A DNA stretch of 64,000 nucleotides from Mycobacterium colombiense (GTDB lineage: Bacteria; Actinomycetota; Actinomycetes; Mycobacteriales; Mycobacteriaceae), in the NCBI RefSeq assembly GCF_001953985.1, contig NZ_MBEI01000043.1:38196-102195 (forward strand), read 5' to 3'. Below, piece after piece: positions 1 through 7,690 of this stretch (position 1 is the stretch's first letter; every line of letters starts with the position of its first letter). Made by a program: the position numbers and the translations under genes. The notes under the pieces were generated by a model. The model was not told the origin of the DNA and did not search any database. It saw only the letters and a list, made by a program, of their open reading frames with translations.

Positions 1-434
1 AGGCGAACACCGTCGGGGCGTTATCCGTGCCACCGGCGTGGACCGCAGCCACCCCGGCGGTGCGCCCCGTCGCGTACACGCTGCCGGCGCTGAGTGAAAC
101 CGCTGTCCCCGCGGCGGGAGCCGGCTTGGGCAGCACGCTCAGCCAGACGGCACTGGCGGGCATGGCCGGACAAGCCATCGCCGGAACCGTCGGCCCCGGC
201 CGGCGGGGCGGCAAGGCGGTGAACGAGGCACTTGGGCCGGCTCGCGCCCGAGCTGCGGCGACCGCCGGTGACAATGCGGCAGCCGGCGAAACCGGCGAGG
301 CACCAACCGACAAGCCGCGGGCCGTGGTCACCGGAGTCGCGGCCGAGCTGCGTGAATTCACCAAGCTCCGTGACGAGGGGATTTTGACCGACGAGGAATA
401 CACCGAGCAGAAGAACCGCCTGCTGGGTCGCTGA
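1..434 (+). CDS. PPE family protein, C-terminal part (5' end outside window)
   Basis: The reading frame is open from base 3 to the TGA at 432-434, so the gene begins upstream of the window. The first visible residues include TVGALSVPPAW, the hallmark of the PPE-SVP subfamily, which lies near the C-terminus of these ESX-secreted, surface-associated mycobacterial proteins. An Ala/Gly-rich linker follows. The last ~35 residues are charged and end in LTDEEYTEQK, resembling a short SHOCT module, which I do not expect in a classical PPE-SVP protein. The next gene, another PPE, has a related tail, so the two are probably tandem duplicates. Family call is secure; exact role unknown. Confidence 0.85.
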   Translation, partial: ANTVGALSVPPAWTAATPAVRPVAYTLPALSETAVPAAGAGLGSTLSQTALAGMAGQAIAGTVGPGRRGGKAVNEALGPARARAAATAGDNAAAGETGEAPTDKPRAVVTGVAAELREFTKLRDEGILTDEEYTEQKNRLLGR

Positions 435-484
435 ACCGCCCGTCGGGCGAATGCATCGGTCATCGAGAAGAGGTATGCGCAGCA

Positions 485-1861
485 GTGGATTTCGGACTCT
501 ATCCGCCGGAGATCAACTCCGGCCGGATGTATGCCGGTCCGGGCCCGGGGCCGATGCTGGCCGCTGCGCAGGCCTGGGAGAGCCTGGCCGACGAGCTGTC
601 CACAGCGATCTCCGGATATCAGTCGGTGGTGTCGGAACTTACCGAAGGGGCTTGGTCGGGTCCGTCGTCCGCGGCGATGAGCGCAGCGGCCGGGTCGTAT
701 GTCGAATGGCTGAGCGCCACCGCCGCGCAAGCCGAGGAGACCGCCGCCCACGCATGGGTGGCGGCCGCCGCGTACGAGGCGGCGTTCGCATCGACGGTGC
801 CGCCACCGGAGATCGCCGCCAACCGCGCCCTGCTGGCGGTGCTGGTGGCGACGAACTTTTTGGGACAGAACACGCCGGCGATCGCGGCCACCGAGGCGCT
901 CTACGCCGAGATGTGGGCGCAGGACGCCCTGGCGATGTACAACTATGCAGGTTCGTCAGCAGCCGCGGCCGTGCTGACCCCGTTTACCTCTCCGCACCAG
1001 AACACCGACCCGGGCGGTACGGCCAGCCAAGCCGCCGCGGTCAGCCAATTCGGCACCCTGGCAAGCAATGTGCAAGGTGCCATATCGGTTGTGCCGCAGG
1101 CGTTGTCCGCGATGGCGGTACCGGCCCAGGCCGAGTTGCTCGACCTCGAACTGCTGGCCAGTCTGGCCGCGCTCCTGTTCGTTGCGCCGAGTGACGCGGT
1201 GACTATTTTCGGGCTCCTGCCGGCAGAGGTGTTTGCCAATTTTGGGGATTTTCCTCTCGCCGCTTTTACCACTGCTTCGGGTGCCGCTGACGATCGCACT
1301 TTCAGTGCCTGGAACGGGATAGAGCCCTGGCCGGGTACCGAACCGGCACCCGTGGAGCCGTTTGTGGCGCCCCTTGCGAACCTGCCCCCTGGCGGTCTTC
1401 CCACGCCGACGATGTCAGCGGCCTTCGGCACGGCGAAAACGGTCGGGGCGTTGAGGGTGCCGCCAAACTGGACCCAAATCGCCACCGCCGCAACCGAAGT
1501 ACGCCCGGCCGCACTGACCACACCGCTGCCGAGCGCGAACGCGGCAACGGCGCCGGCCGCAGAATTCGACGCGGCAAACACGTGGAACCAGGTGGGAATC
1601 GCCGCAATGGCCGGACAGGCGATGGCCGGCCCGCCGGCCGGCGCGGACGTGCAGAAGACTGGCGGGGCGGCGCGGCTCACCGGCCGCACCGAGGATGCAC
1701 CGGCCGAGGACGTCGAGGTATTGCCCGCGCCGCGGACCGTCATGACCGGCGTCGCCGCCGCGATCCGGCACATCGCTTTACAGCGGGCCGCTGGACGGCT
1801 GAGCGAGCAGGAATACACCGAGCAGAAGAAGAGCTTGCTCGAAATCTCGTTCGGCCAGTAG
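485..1861 (+). CDS. PPE family protein (PPE-SVP type with SHOCT-like tail)
   Basis: This 458-residue protein starts at a GTG, giving MDFGLYPPEINS; the Pro-Pro-Glu is at residues 8-10. A purine-rich GAAGAGG lies just upstream. The helical PPE domain covers about residues 1-165 and includes the WxG turn (GAWSGPSS, near residue 56) used in pairing with PE proteins and ESX secretion. A variant SVP motif (ALRVPPNW) appears near residue 325. The C-terminus carries a SHOCT-like segment with EYTEQK, as in the preceding gene. No PE partner is visible within the window. Substrate of an ESX system is inferred from family membership. Confidence 0.92.
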   Translation: MDFGLYPPEINSGRMYAGPGPGPMLAAAQAWESLADELSTAISGYQSVVSELTEGAWSGPSSAAMSAAAGSYVEWLSATAAQAEETAAHAWVAAAAYEAAFASTVPPPEIAANRALLAVLVATNFLGQNTPAIAATEALYAEMWAQDALAMYNYAGSSAAAAVLTPFTSPHQNTDPGGTASQAAAVSQFGTLASNVQGAISVVPQALSAMAVPAQAELLDLELLASLAALLFVAPSDAVTIFGLLPAEVFANFGDFPLAAFTTASGAADDRTFSAWNGIEPWPGTEPAPVEPFVAPLANLPPGGLPTPTMSAAFGTAKTVGALRVPPNWTQIATAATEVRPAALTTPLPSANAATAPAAEFDAANTWNQVGIAAMAGQAMAGPPAGADVQKTGGAARLTGRTEDAPAEDVEVLPAPRTVMTGVAAAIRHIALQRAAGRLSEQEYTEQKKSLLEISFGQ

Positions 1862-1918
1862 GTCAGTCGACGATCGATAGCGCGCGAGCCCCACCGACCC
1901 CGACGAACCACCGCCGTT

Positions 1919-2635
1919 CTACAGCACCCTGGTGACTTTCTCGGTCTCGATCCGGCGCTCTTGCCCGGCGGGGTCGGCGTTGGCCACCTGCACCAGCGAG
2001 CCGCCGACCGCCATGATCGCCAGCAGGCCGTCCACCAGCTCGGCGGGTTCCGACCACGACGCGCCGGACAGCACCCGGTCGCCCGACGTCAAACCCCTTG
2101 CGGCCGCGGAGCTTTGACAGTCGGCCAGCACCTCGTCGACCGATCGACCGCCCAGCGCCGGTCCCGGGCTCGGTTCGGGCACGATCTGATCGCCGTGCAC
2201 CCGCACCGCGGTGGCGTAGTCCGTCACGCCGATGGGCAGGTCGGGTGCCGGGCGGCCGAACGGATCCAGCGACAACACCGCCACCTCACCCCCCGATACG
2301 GCGTCGTCCGCCTCGTCCAGTCGCTGCGCCGTGCACAGCGCGAGGTCGGCCGGGCCCGCCAGTACCGCCTCCGCGCCGATCCACCACACCCCGAACAACA
2401 CCGCCGCCGTCTGCCAGTGCGCGGGCAACAGGATCGCCACCCGGCTGCCCGGCCCGGCGCCCAGCTCGTCGCGCAGCAGGTTGCCCGTCTTGGCGGCCCA
2501 GTTGGCCAGCGTCACACCGGACAGTTCGATGCGCTCGCCGGTGGCGTCGTCGTAGTAGGTGATGCGCGGGCCCACCGGATCGGCCCGCAGCATCGGATCG
2601 AGGATGGCCCCGCTCAGCGTGCTCAGTTGATGCAC
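1919..2635 (-). CDS. TIGR03089 family protein (truncated acyl-adenylate-ligase-like)
   Basis: A 238-residue protein starting at GTG (2633-2635) and overlapping the 3' end of the upstream LCP gene by 13 bp, so the two are probably co-transcribed. It resembles the N-terminal part of AMP-binding ligases (ITYYDD, LANWAAKTGNLL, RVAILLPAHWQTAAVLFG) but lacks the P-loop and C-terminal lid needed for adenylation. That matches the actinobacterial family TIGR03089 (M. tuberculosis Rv3268, from memory), whose function is unknown. Its pairing with a cell-wall ligase suggests an envelope role, but that is inference. Confidence 0.85.
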   Translation of the reverse strand: MHQLSTLSGAILDPMLRADPVGPRITYYDDATGERIELSGVTLANWAAKTGNLLRDELGAGPGSRVAILLPAHWQTAAVLFGVWWIGAEAVLAGPADLALCTAQRLDEADDAVSGGEVAVLSLDPFGRPAPDLPIGVTDYATAVRVHGDQIVPEPSPGPALGGRSVDEVLADCQSSAAARGLTSGDRVLSGASWSEPAELVDGLLAIMAVGGSLVQVANADPAGQERRIETEKVTRVL

Positions 2636-4095
2636 TCCGGCTTGTCGGAGCCGGCGGTCAGGATCGGTGAGGGCGCGGGGACCTTGGGGTCGGCCGCCAC
2701 CGCGCCGGCGGTGGACACCTTGGCGGGCATGATCGTCGCGTCTCCGGACAGGCCCGAGCCGGGACCGCTGTAGTCGTTAGCCAGCACCACCCGCACCGCA
2801 CCCGGGGCCAGCGAGGTGTCGGCGACCACCGGCAGTCCACCCAATTCCTTGGAGACCTCCTTCGCCCCCAGGTCGTCACTCTTGGCGGCGCGCACCTGGC
2901 TGGCCTTGACGTGCCCGCTCTCGTTGTTGCCCACCGTACCGGTGGCAAACCCCTTGGAGCTCAACACGTCTGACACGGCCGAGGCCAGGCCGTTGATGTC
3001 GGTGTCGTTGAGCACGCTGGCGGTGGTCTTGGCCGGGGTGTAGGCGATCTCCTCGGTCTTGCCCTGCTCCTGGTCGTGCAGTAGGCCGCCCACCCAGTCG
3101 GCGACCTGATGCGGGTCCAGTCGCACCACGCTCTGCATGCCGTCGTCGCTCCACCCGGCACCGTCGAGCACCGGGATGGTGGCGAAGGCGACGTTGCCGC
3201 CGGCCAGCTTCTGCATCTGCTGCACGAAGTCCATCACGTCCCAGCCCGCGGAGATCACCACCGAGCGCTGGACTGCGGCCTCCAGCCGCTTGACCGTGGT
3301 GGGGCTGGACAGCGTCTTGCCCGAGATGACGCGGTGGGCCAGCGAGGCCATCACCACCTGCTGGCGCACCACCCGGTCCAGGTCGCCGCGCGGCAACTCG
3401 TGGCGCTGGCGCACGAAGCTGAGCGCCTCGGGGCCGCTGAGTCGTTGTGGGCCGGCCGGGAAGTCGGCGCCCGACAGCGGTTCGAACACCGGTTCCTTGA
3501 GGCAGACGTCGACGCCGCCGAGGGCGTCGGTGATCAAAGAGAATCCGAGCAGGCCGATCTCGGCGTAATGGTCGACGGTGACGCCGGTGAGGTCGGCGAC
3601 GGTCTTGATCAGGGCCTCGCGACCCGCCTCGGTGCCCTGGGCCGCCGCCTCGGTGGCGGAGGCACCGGCCTTGACCAGGGCGGTGCGCTTGGCCTCCCGG
3701 GTCTGGCCGTAGACGCCGTTGATCTTGGTCTTGCCCAAACCCGGGGCGGCGACGTAGGAGTCGCGCGGGATCGAGATCGCGGTCGCCGACTTCCCGTTGT
3801 TCGGGATGCGGATCAGGATGATCGTGTCGGTGTTGGTGGCCTCCTCGTCGCCGGCCTTCAGCGTGTCCAGTTCCTCCTGCGACAACGGGTTGCCGTGCGC
3901 ATCGGTGCGGCTGTCCATCCCGACCAGCAGGATGTCGATCGCGCCGTCGTCGCCGCCCTTGCCCAGCGAGGGCGCGGACATGTGAAAGATGCCGTCTTCG
4001 AAAGATCGGACATTGCTCCACGCGATACCGGTGCCGACGACGACCGCGAGCGTCAGCGCGGTGGCAATCACACGAACCACACGTTGCACAGGCAT
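2623..4095 (-). CDS. cpsA: LytR-CpsA-Psr (LCP) family cell-wall ligase
   Basis: A 490-residue protein with one N-terminal membrane segment (residues ~6-26) and an extracytoplasmic LCP domain. Visible LCP motifs are LLVGMDSRTD, SIPRDSYV and FVRQRH, which carry the Arg/Asp residues that bind pyrophosphate and metal in this family. A C-terminal LytR_C-type domain covers about residues 360-460. LCP enzymes transfer polyprenyl-linked glycans; in mycobacteria they attach arabinogalactan to peptidoglycan. It corresponds to Rv3267. It diverges from rmlD, which helps make the rhamnose linker of the same polymer. Confidence 0.93.
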   Translation of the reverse strand: MPVQRVVRVIATALTLAVVVGTGIAWSNVRSFEDGIFHMSAPSLGKGGDDGAIDILLVGMDSRTDAHGNPLSQEELDTLKAGDEEATNTDTIILIRIPNNGKSATAISIPRDSYVAAPGLGKTKINGVYGQTREAKRTALVKAGASATEAAAQGTEAGREALIKTVADLTGVTVDHYAEIGLLGFSLITDALGGVDVCLKEPVFEPLSGADFPAGPQRLSGPEALSFVRQRHELPRGDLDRVVRQQVVMASLAHRVISGKTLSSPTTVKRLEAAVQRSVVISAGWDVMDFVQQMQKLAGGNVAFATIPVLDGAGWSDDGMQSVVRLDPHQVADWVGGLLHDQEQGKTEEIAYTPAKTTASVLNDTDINGLASAVSDVLSSKGFATGTVGNNESGHVKASQVRAAKSDDLGAKEVSKELGGLPVVADTSLAPGAVRVVLANDYSGPGSGLSGDATIMPAKVSTAGAVAADPKVPAPSPILTAGSDKPECIN

Positions 4096-4193
4096 CCCAC
4101 TACATTACTTGCGACACAGGAGCTTCACGGGTAGCGAAGCCCCGCGTGCCCCGGGCTTGGCCCCTGGATTTCGGGCCATGCCAAACTCGAACC

Positions 4194-5099
4194 ATGTCAG
4201 GCAGGATCGTGATCGCCGGCGCCGGCGGGCAGCTGGGCGGCTATTTGACCTCGCTAACAGCCAGTCAGGGCCGCGACGCCGTGGCGTTCACGTCGTCGCA
4301 GTGGGACATCACCGACCCCGCGGCCGCCGAGCGGATCGTGCGGCCCGGCGACGTGGTGATCAACTGCGCGGCCTACACCAACGTCGACGGCGCCGAGAGC
4401 GACGAGGCCGGCGCGTTCGCGGTCAACGAAACCGGGCCCGGGCACATCGCCCGCGCCTGCGCGCAGGCCGGCGCCCAGCTGGTGCACGTCTCCACCGACT
4501 ACGTGTTCAACGGGGACTTCGGCGGCGCGGCGCCCCGGCCGTATGAGCCCACCGACCAAACCGCGCCGCAGAGTGTGTACGCCCGCAGCAAGGTCGCGGG
4601 GGAGCGGGCCGTGCTCGCGGCGCTGCCGGAGGCGGTCGTGGTTCGCACCGCCTGGGTCTACACCGGCGGCACCGGCAAGGACTTCGTCGCCGTCATGCGC
4701 CGCCTGGCCGCCGGGGACGGACCGGTGGACGTGGTCGAGGATCAGACCGGTTCCCCGACCTACGTCGGCGACCTGGCCGCCGCGCTGATGCAGATCGTCG
4801 ACGACGGTGTGCCCGGGCCGATCCTGCACGCCGCCAACGAGGGCGCCTGCTCGCGATTCGAACAGGCCCGCGCCGTCTTCGAGGAGTGCGGCGCCGACCC
4901 GGAGCGGGTGCGACCGGTCACCACCGACCACTTCCCCCGCCCCGCGCCCCGGCCGGCCTACTCCGCGCTGTCCAGCGGCCAGTCCGTGGCGGCGGGGATG
5001 CGGCCGCTGAGGCCCTGGCGCCCCGCGCTTGCCGCGGCGCTGGCCGCCGCCGATGGCGCTGTAACGGCCGATCGACCGTTACCCTCTACGCGTGACTGA
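4194..5099 (+). CDS. rmlD: dTDP-4-dehydrorhamnose reductase
   Basis: Catalyses the last step of dTDP-L-rhamnose synthesis; rhamnose is part of the linker joining arabinogalactan to peptidoglycan. The 301-residue product, from ATG 4194, shows the nucleotide-binding GAGGQLG (residues 9-15), HVSTDYVF near residue 100 and the catalytic YxxxK (Y129, K133). The C-terminal region has the substrate-binding features of RmlD (PRPAYSALSS). The longer in-frame extension upstream of 4194 is not needed. The stop overlaps the start of wbbL by 8 bp, indicating translational coupling. Confidence 0.95.
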   Translation: MSGRIVIAGAGGQLGGYLTSLTASQGRDAVAFTSSQWDITDPAAAERIVRPGDVVINCAAYTNVDGAESDEAGAFAVNETGPGHIARACAQAGAQLVHVSTDYVFNGDFGGAAPRPYEPTDQTAPQSVYARSKVAGERAVLAALPEAVVVRTAWVYTGGTGKDFVAVMRRLAAGDGPVDVVEDQTGSPTYVGDLAAALMQIVDDGVPGPILHAANEGACSRFEQARAVFEECGADPERVRPVTTDHFPRPAPRPAYSALSSGQSVAAGMRPLRPWRPALAAALAAADGAVTADRPLPSTRD

Positions 5100-5982
5100 C
5101 GTCCTGCCGGTCGTGACGGTGACCTACTCACCGGGCCCGCACCTGGAGCGCTTCCTGGCCTCGCTGTCGCTGGCCACCGAGCGAGAGGTGTGCGTGCTGC
5201 TGGCCGACAACGGCTCCACCGACGGCACCCCCGAGGCCGCCGTCGAGCGCTATCCCAACGTGCGGTTGTTCCACACCGGAGCCAACCTCGGCTACGGGAC
5301 CGCGGTGAATCGCGCCGTCGCCCAGCTGGACCGCGACGACGACTGGGTCATCGTCGCCAACCCGGACGTGCAGTGGGGCCCGGGCAGCATCGACGAACTG
5401 CTGGACGCCGCGTCGCGTTGGCCGCGCGCCGGCGCGCTGGGCCCGCTGGTCCGCGATCCCGACGGATCGGTGTACCCGTCGGCGCGGCACCTGCCCAGCC
5501 TCATCCGCGGCGGCATGCACGCGGTCGTCGGACCGTTCTGGAAGCGCAACCCGTGGTCGGCCGCGTACCGCCAGGAGCGGCTGGAGCCCAGCGAGCGGCC
5601 GGTGGGCTGGCTGTCGGGGTCGTGCCTGCTGGTGCGCCGCTCGGCGTTCGGCCAGATCGGCGGGTTCGACGAGCGCTACTTCATGTACATGGAAGACGTC
5701 GACCTCGGCGACCGGCTCGGCAAGGCCGGCTGGCTGTCCGTCTACGTGCCGTCGGCGGAGGTGCTGCATCACAAGGGCCACTCCACCGGCGGGGATCCGG
5801 CCAACCATCTGGCCGCCCACCACAAGAGCACGTATATGTTCCTGGCCGACCGGCATTCCGGTTGGTTGCGCGCTCCGCTGCGCTGGATCCTGCGCGCCTC
5901 GCTGGCGGTGCGGTCGCGCCTGATGGTGCGCAGCGCGCTGCGCGCCTCCGGACGGCGGAAACTGGTAGAAGGGCGACACTGA
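5092..5982 (+). CDS. wbbL: Rhamnosyltransferase of the arabinogalactan linker (GT2)
   Basis: A 296-residue GT-A fold glycosyltransferase starting at GTG 5092 inside the rmlD stop region. Motifs are ADNGSTDGTPEA (UDP/dTDP-sugar binding), VANPDV (DxD-like position) and the acceptor/catalytic region YMEDVDLGDRL. In mycobacteria WbbL adds rhamnose from dTDP-rhamnose to GlcNAc-PP-decaprenol at the inner membrane, an essential step. The gene order rmlD-wbbL-manB is the same as in M. tuberculosis Rv3266c-Rv3264c. Confidence 0.93.
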   Translation: MTDVLPVVTVTYSPGPHLERFLASLSLATEREVCVLLADNGSTDGTPEAAVERYPNVRLFHTGANLGYGTAVNRAVAQLDRDDDWVIVANPDVQWGPGSIDELLDAASRWPRAGALGPLVRDPDGSVYPSARHLPSLIRGGMHAVVGPFWKRNPWSAAYRQERLEPSERPVGWLSGSCLLVRRSAFGQIGGFDERYFMYMEDVDLGDRLGKAGWLSVYVPSAEVLHHKGHSTGGDPANHLAAHHKSTYMFLADRHSGWLRAPLRWILRASLAVRSRLMVRSALRASGRRKLVEGRH

Positions 5983-5983
5983 G

Positions 5984-7075
5984 GTGGCAGATCTCTCGCG
6001 GGGTCCAGAAGTCGATGTGGTGATCCTGGTCGGCGGCAAGGGCACCCGGCTGCGTCCGCTCACCCTGTCGGCGCCCAAGCCCATGCTGCCCACCGCGGGG
6101 CTGCCATTCCTCACGCATCTGCTGTCGCGGGTCGCCGCGGCCGGCATCGAGCACGTCATCCTCAGCACGTCGTATCGCGCCGCGGTGTTCGAGGCGGAGT
6201 TCGGCGATGGCTCCAAGCTGGGCCTGCAGATCGACTACGTCACCGAGGAGCACCCGCTGGGCACCGGCGGCGGCATCGCCAACGTCGCCGGGCACCTGCG
6301 GCACGACACCGTGATGGTGTTCAACGGCGACGTGCTCTCCGGCGCCGATCTGGGCCAGATGCTCGACTTCCACTCCGCCCAGCAATCCGACGTCACCCTG
6401 CACCTGGTGCGGGTGGGCGACCCGCGGGCGTTCGGCTGCGTGACCACCGACGACGACGGCCGGGTCACCGCCTTTGTGGAGAAGACGCAGGACCCGCCGA
6501 CCGACCAGATCAACGCCGGCACCTACGTCTTCTCCCGCCAGGTGATCGACCGGATCCCGCGTGGCCGGGAGGTCTCGGTGGAACGCGAGGTGTTCCCCGC
6601 GCTGCTGTCCGATCCAGGCGTCAAGGTGTGCGGCTACGTCGACGCCAGCTACTGGCGCGACATGGGCACGCCCGAGGACTTCGTCCGCGGCTCGGCGGAT
6701 CTGGTGCGCGGCATCGCCCCGTCGCCGGCGCTGCACGGCCACCGCGGCGAGCAGTTGGTGCACGACGGTGCCGCGGTGTCGCCGGGCGCGGTGCTGATCG
6801 GCGGCACGGTCGTCGGGCGGGGCGCGGAGATCGGCCCCGGCGTCCGGCTGGACGGCGCGGTGATCTTCGACGGTGTCAAGGTCGAGGCCGGCAGCGTGAT
6901 CGAGCGCTCGATCATCGGCTTCGGCGCGCGCATCGGTCCGCGGGCGCTGATCCGCGACGGCGTGATCGGCGACGGCGCCGACATCGGGGCGCGCTGCGAG
7001 TTGTTGCGCGGCGCCCGGGTGTGGCCCGGCGTGTCGATTCCCGACGGCGGCATCCGGTACTCGTCCGACGTCTAG
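5984..7075 (+). CDS. manB: Mannose-1-phosphate guanylyltransferase
   Basis: A 363-residue nucleotidyltransferase starting at GTG 5984, one base after the wbbL stop. It has the signature GGKGTRLRPLT followed by PKPMLP (near residue 30), the sugar-binding VFNGDVLSG and EKTQDPP, and a C-terminal left-handed beta-helix of hexapeptide repeats (from about residue 265). It makes GDP-mannose, donor for phosphatidylinositol mannosides, lipomannan and glycoprotein mannose. The equivalent is Rv3264c, annotated manB in M. tuberculosis; the specificity for GTP is from that annotation. Confidence 0.9.
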   Translation: MADLSRGPEVDVVILVGGKGTRLRPLTLSAPKPMLPTAGLPFLTHLLSRVAAAGIEHVILSTSYRAAVFEAEFGDGSKLGLQIDYVTEEHPLGTGGGIANVAGHLRHDTVMVFNGDVLSGADLGQMLDFHSAQQSDVTLHLVRVGDPRAFGCVTTDDDGRVTAFVEKTQDPPTDQINAGTYVFSRQVIDRIPRGREVSVEREVFPALLSDPGVKVCGYVDASYWRDMGTPEDFVRGSADLVRGIAPSPALHGHRGEQLVHDGAAVSPGAVLIGGTVVGRGAEIGPGVRLDGAVIFDGVKVEAGSVIERSIIGFGARIGPRALIRDGVIGDGADIGARCELLRGARVWPGVSIPDGGIRYSSDV

Positions 7076-7086
7076 GCGCGCGCTTT

Positions 7087-7148
7087 CGCCGAGTGTGAAG
7101 CTAGCCGCACACTCGGCGTCGAATGTGAAGCTAGCCGCACACTCGGCG
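7087..7148. repeat. Palindromic intergenic repeat, two tandem copies
   Basis: The first unit has perfect 11-bp arms, CGCCGAGTGTG at 7087-7097 and CACACTCGGCG at 7108-7118. The second unit repeats bases 7092-7118 almost exactly at 7122-7148 (30-bp period), but its left arm is degenerate. The element lies between convergent genes (manB and nudix), so a bidirectional terminator role is likely. The same arm sequence occurs at 24270 and near 49164, so this is a dispersed family. Confidence 0.8.
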
Positions 7149-7153
7149 GGTGA

Positions 7154-7690
7154 TCAAGAACGCGTGGCCTGGGCGACCAGATAGGCCAGCGCGTGATCCG
7201 TCCCGTCCGGCAGGGCGTCGGCGGGCCACCATCGCAGGTCCTCCGACTCGTCGCTGATCGCGATCTGCGCGCCGGCCGGCGCGTGCGCGACGAACTGCAG
7301 ATCGAGGTGGCGAGTCGGCACTCCCAGCGAACAGGTCACCGGATGCACGTGCACCGCGGCCAGCCGGGGCTCGATGCGTAGCCCGTCGATCCCGGACTCC
7401 TCGGTGGCCTCGCGCAGCGCCGCCGCGAGGACGTCGGCGTCGTCATCGTCGCAATGGCCGCCCAGCTGTACCCACCGGCCCAGGCGGCGATGCAGCGTCA
7501 GCAGAACCTGTTTGCCGGTGTGGTCGAGCACCAGCGCCGACGCGGTGACGTGGCCGGGCACGCACTCGCGCAGGCACGCGTCGGCGCGGGCGTGCACGAA
7601 GGCAAGCACGGCGTGCCGCAACGAATCCTGGGCCGGGTCGGAGGGCTCCCAGTCCGACAGCACGGCGATCGCCGATTCCCGAACGCTCAT
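7154..7690 (-). CDS. NUDIX hydrolase
   Basis: A 178-residue protein whose ATG (7688-7690) overlaps the mamA stop in an ATGA, so it is the last gene of the fbiA-fbiB-mamA unit. It has a Nudix box-like segment, from LGGHCDDDDAD to REATEESGI, with the REx2EExGI core intact. The first half departs from the textbook spacing by one residue and has Asp where Glu is usual. These enzymes hydrolyse nucleoside diphosphates linked to another moiety; the substrate cannot be told. The upstream frame stays open into mamA, but that extension is the antisense-free overlap of the methyltransferase and is not adopted. Confidence 0.85.
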   Translation of the reverse strand: MSVRESAIAVLSDWEPSDPAQDSLRHAVLAFVHARADACLRECVPGHVTASALVLDHTGKQVLLTLHRRLGRWVQLGGHCDDDDADVLAAALREATEESGIDGLRIEPRLAAVHVHPVTCSLGVPTRHLDLQFVAHAPAGAQIAISDESEDLRWWPADALPDGTDHALAYLVAQATRS

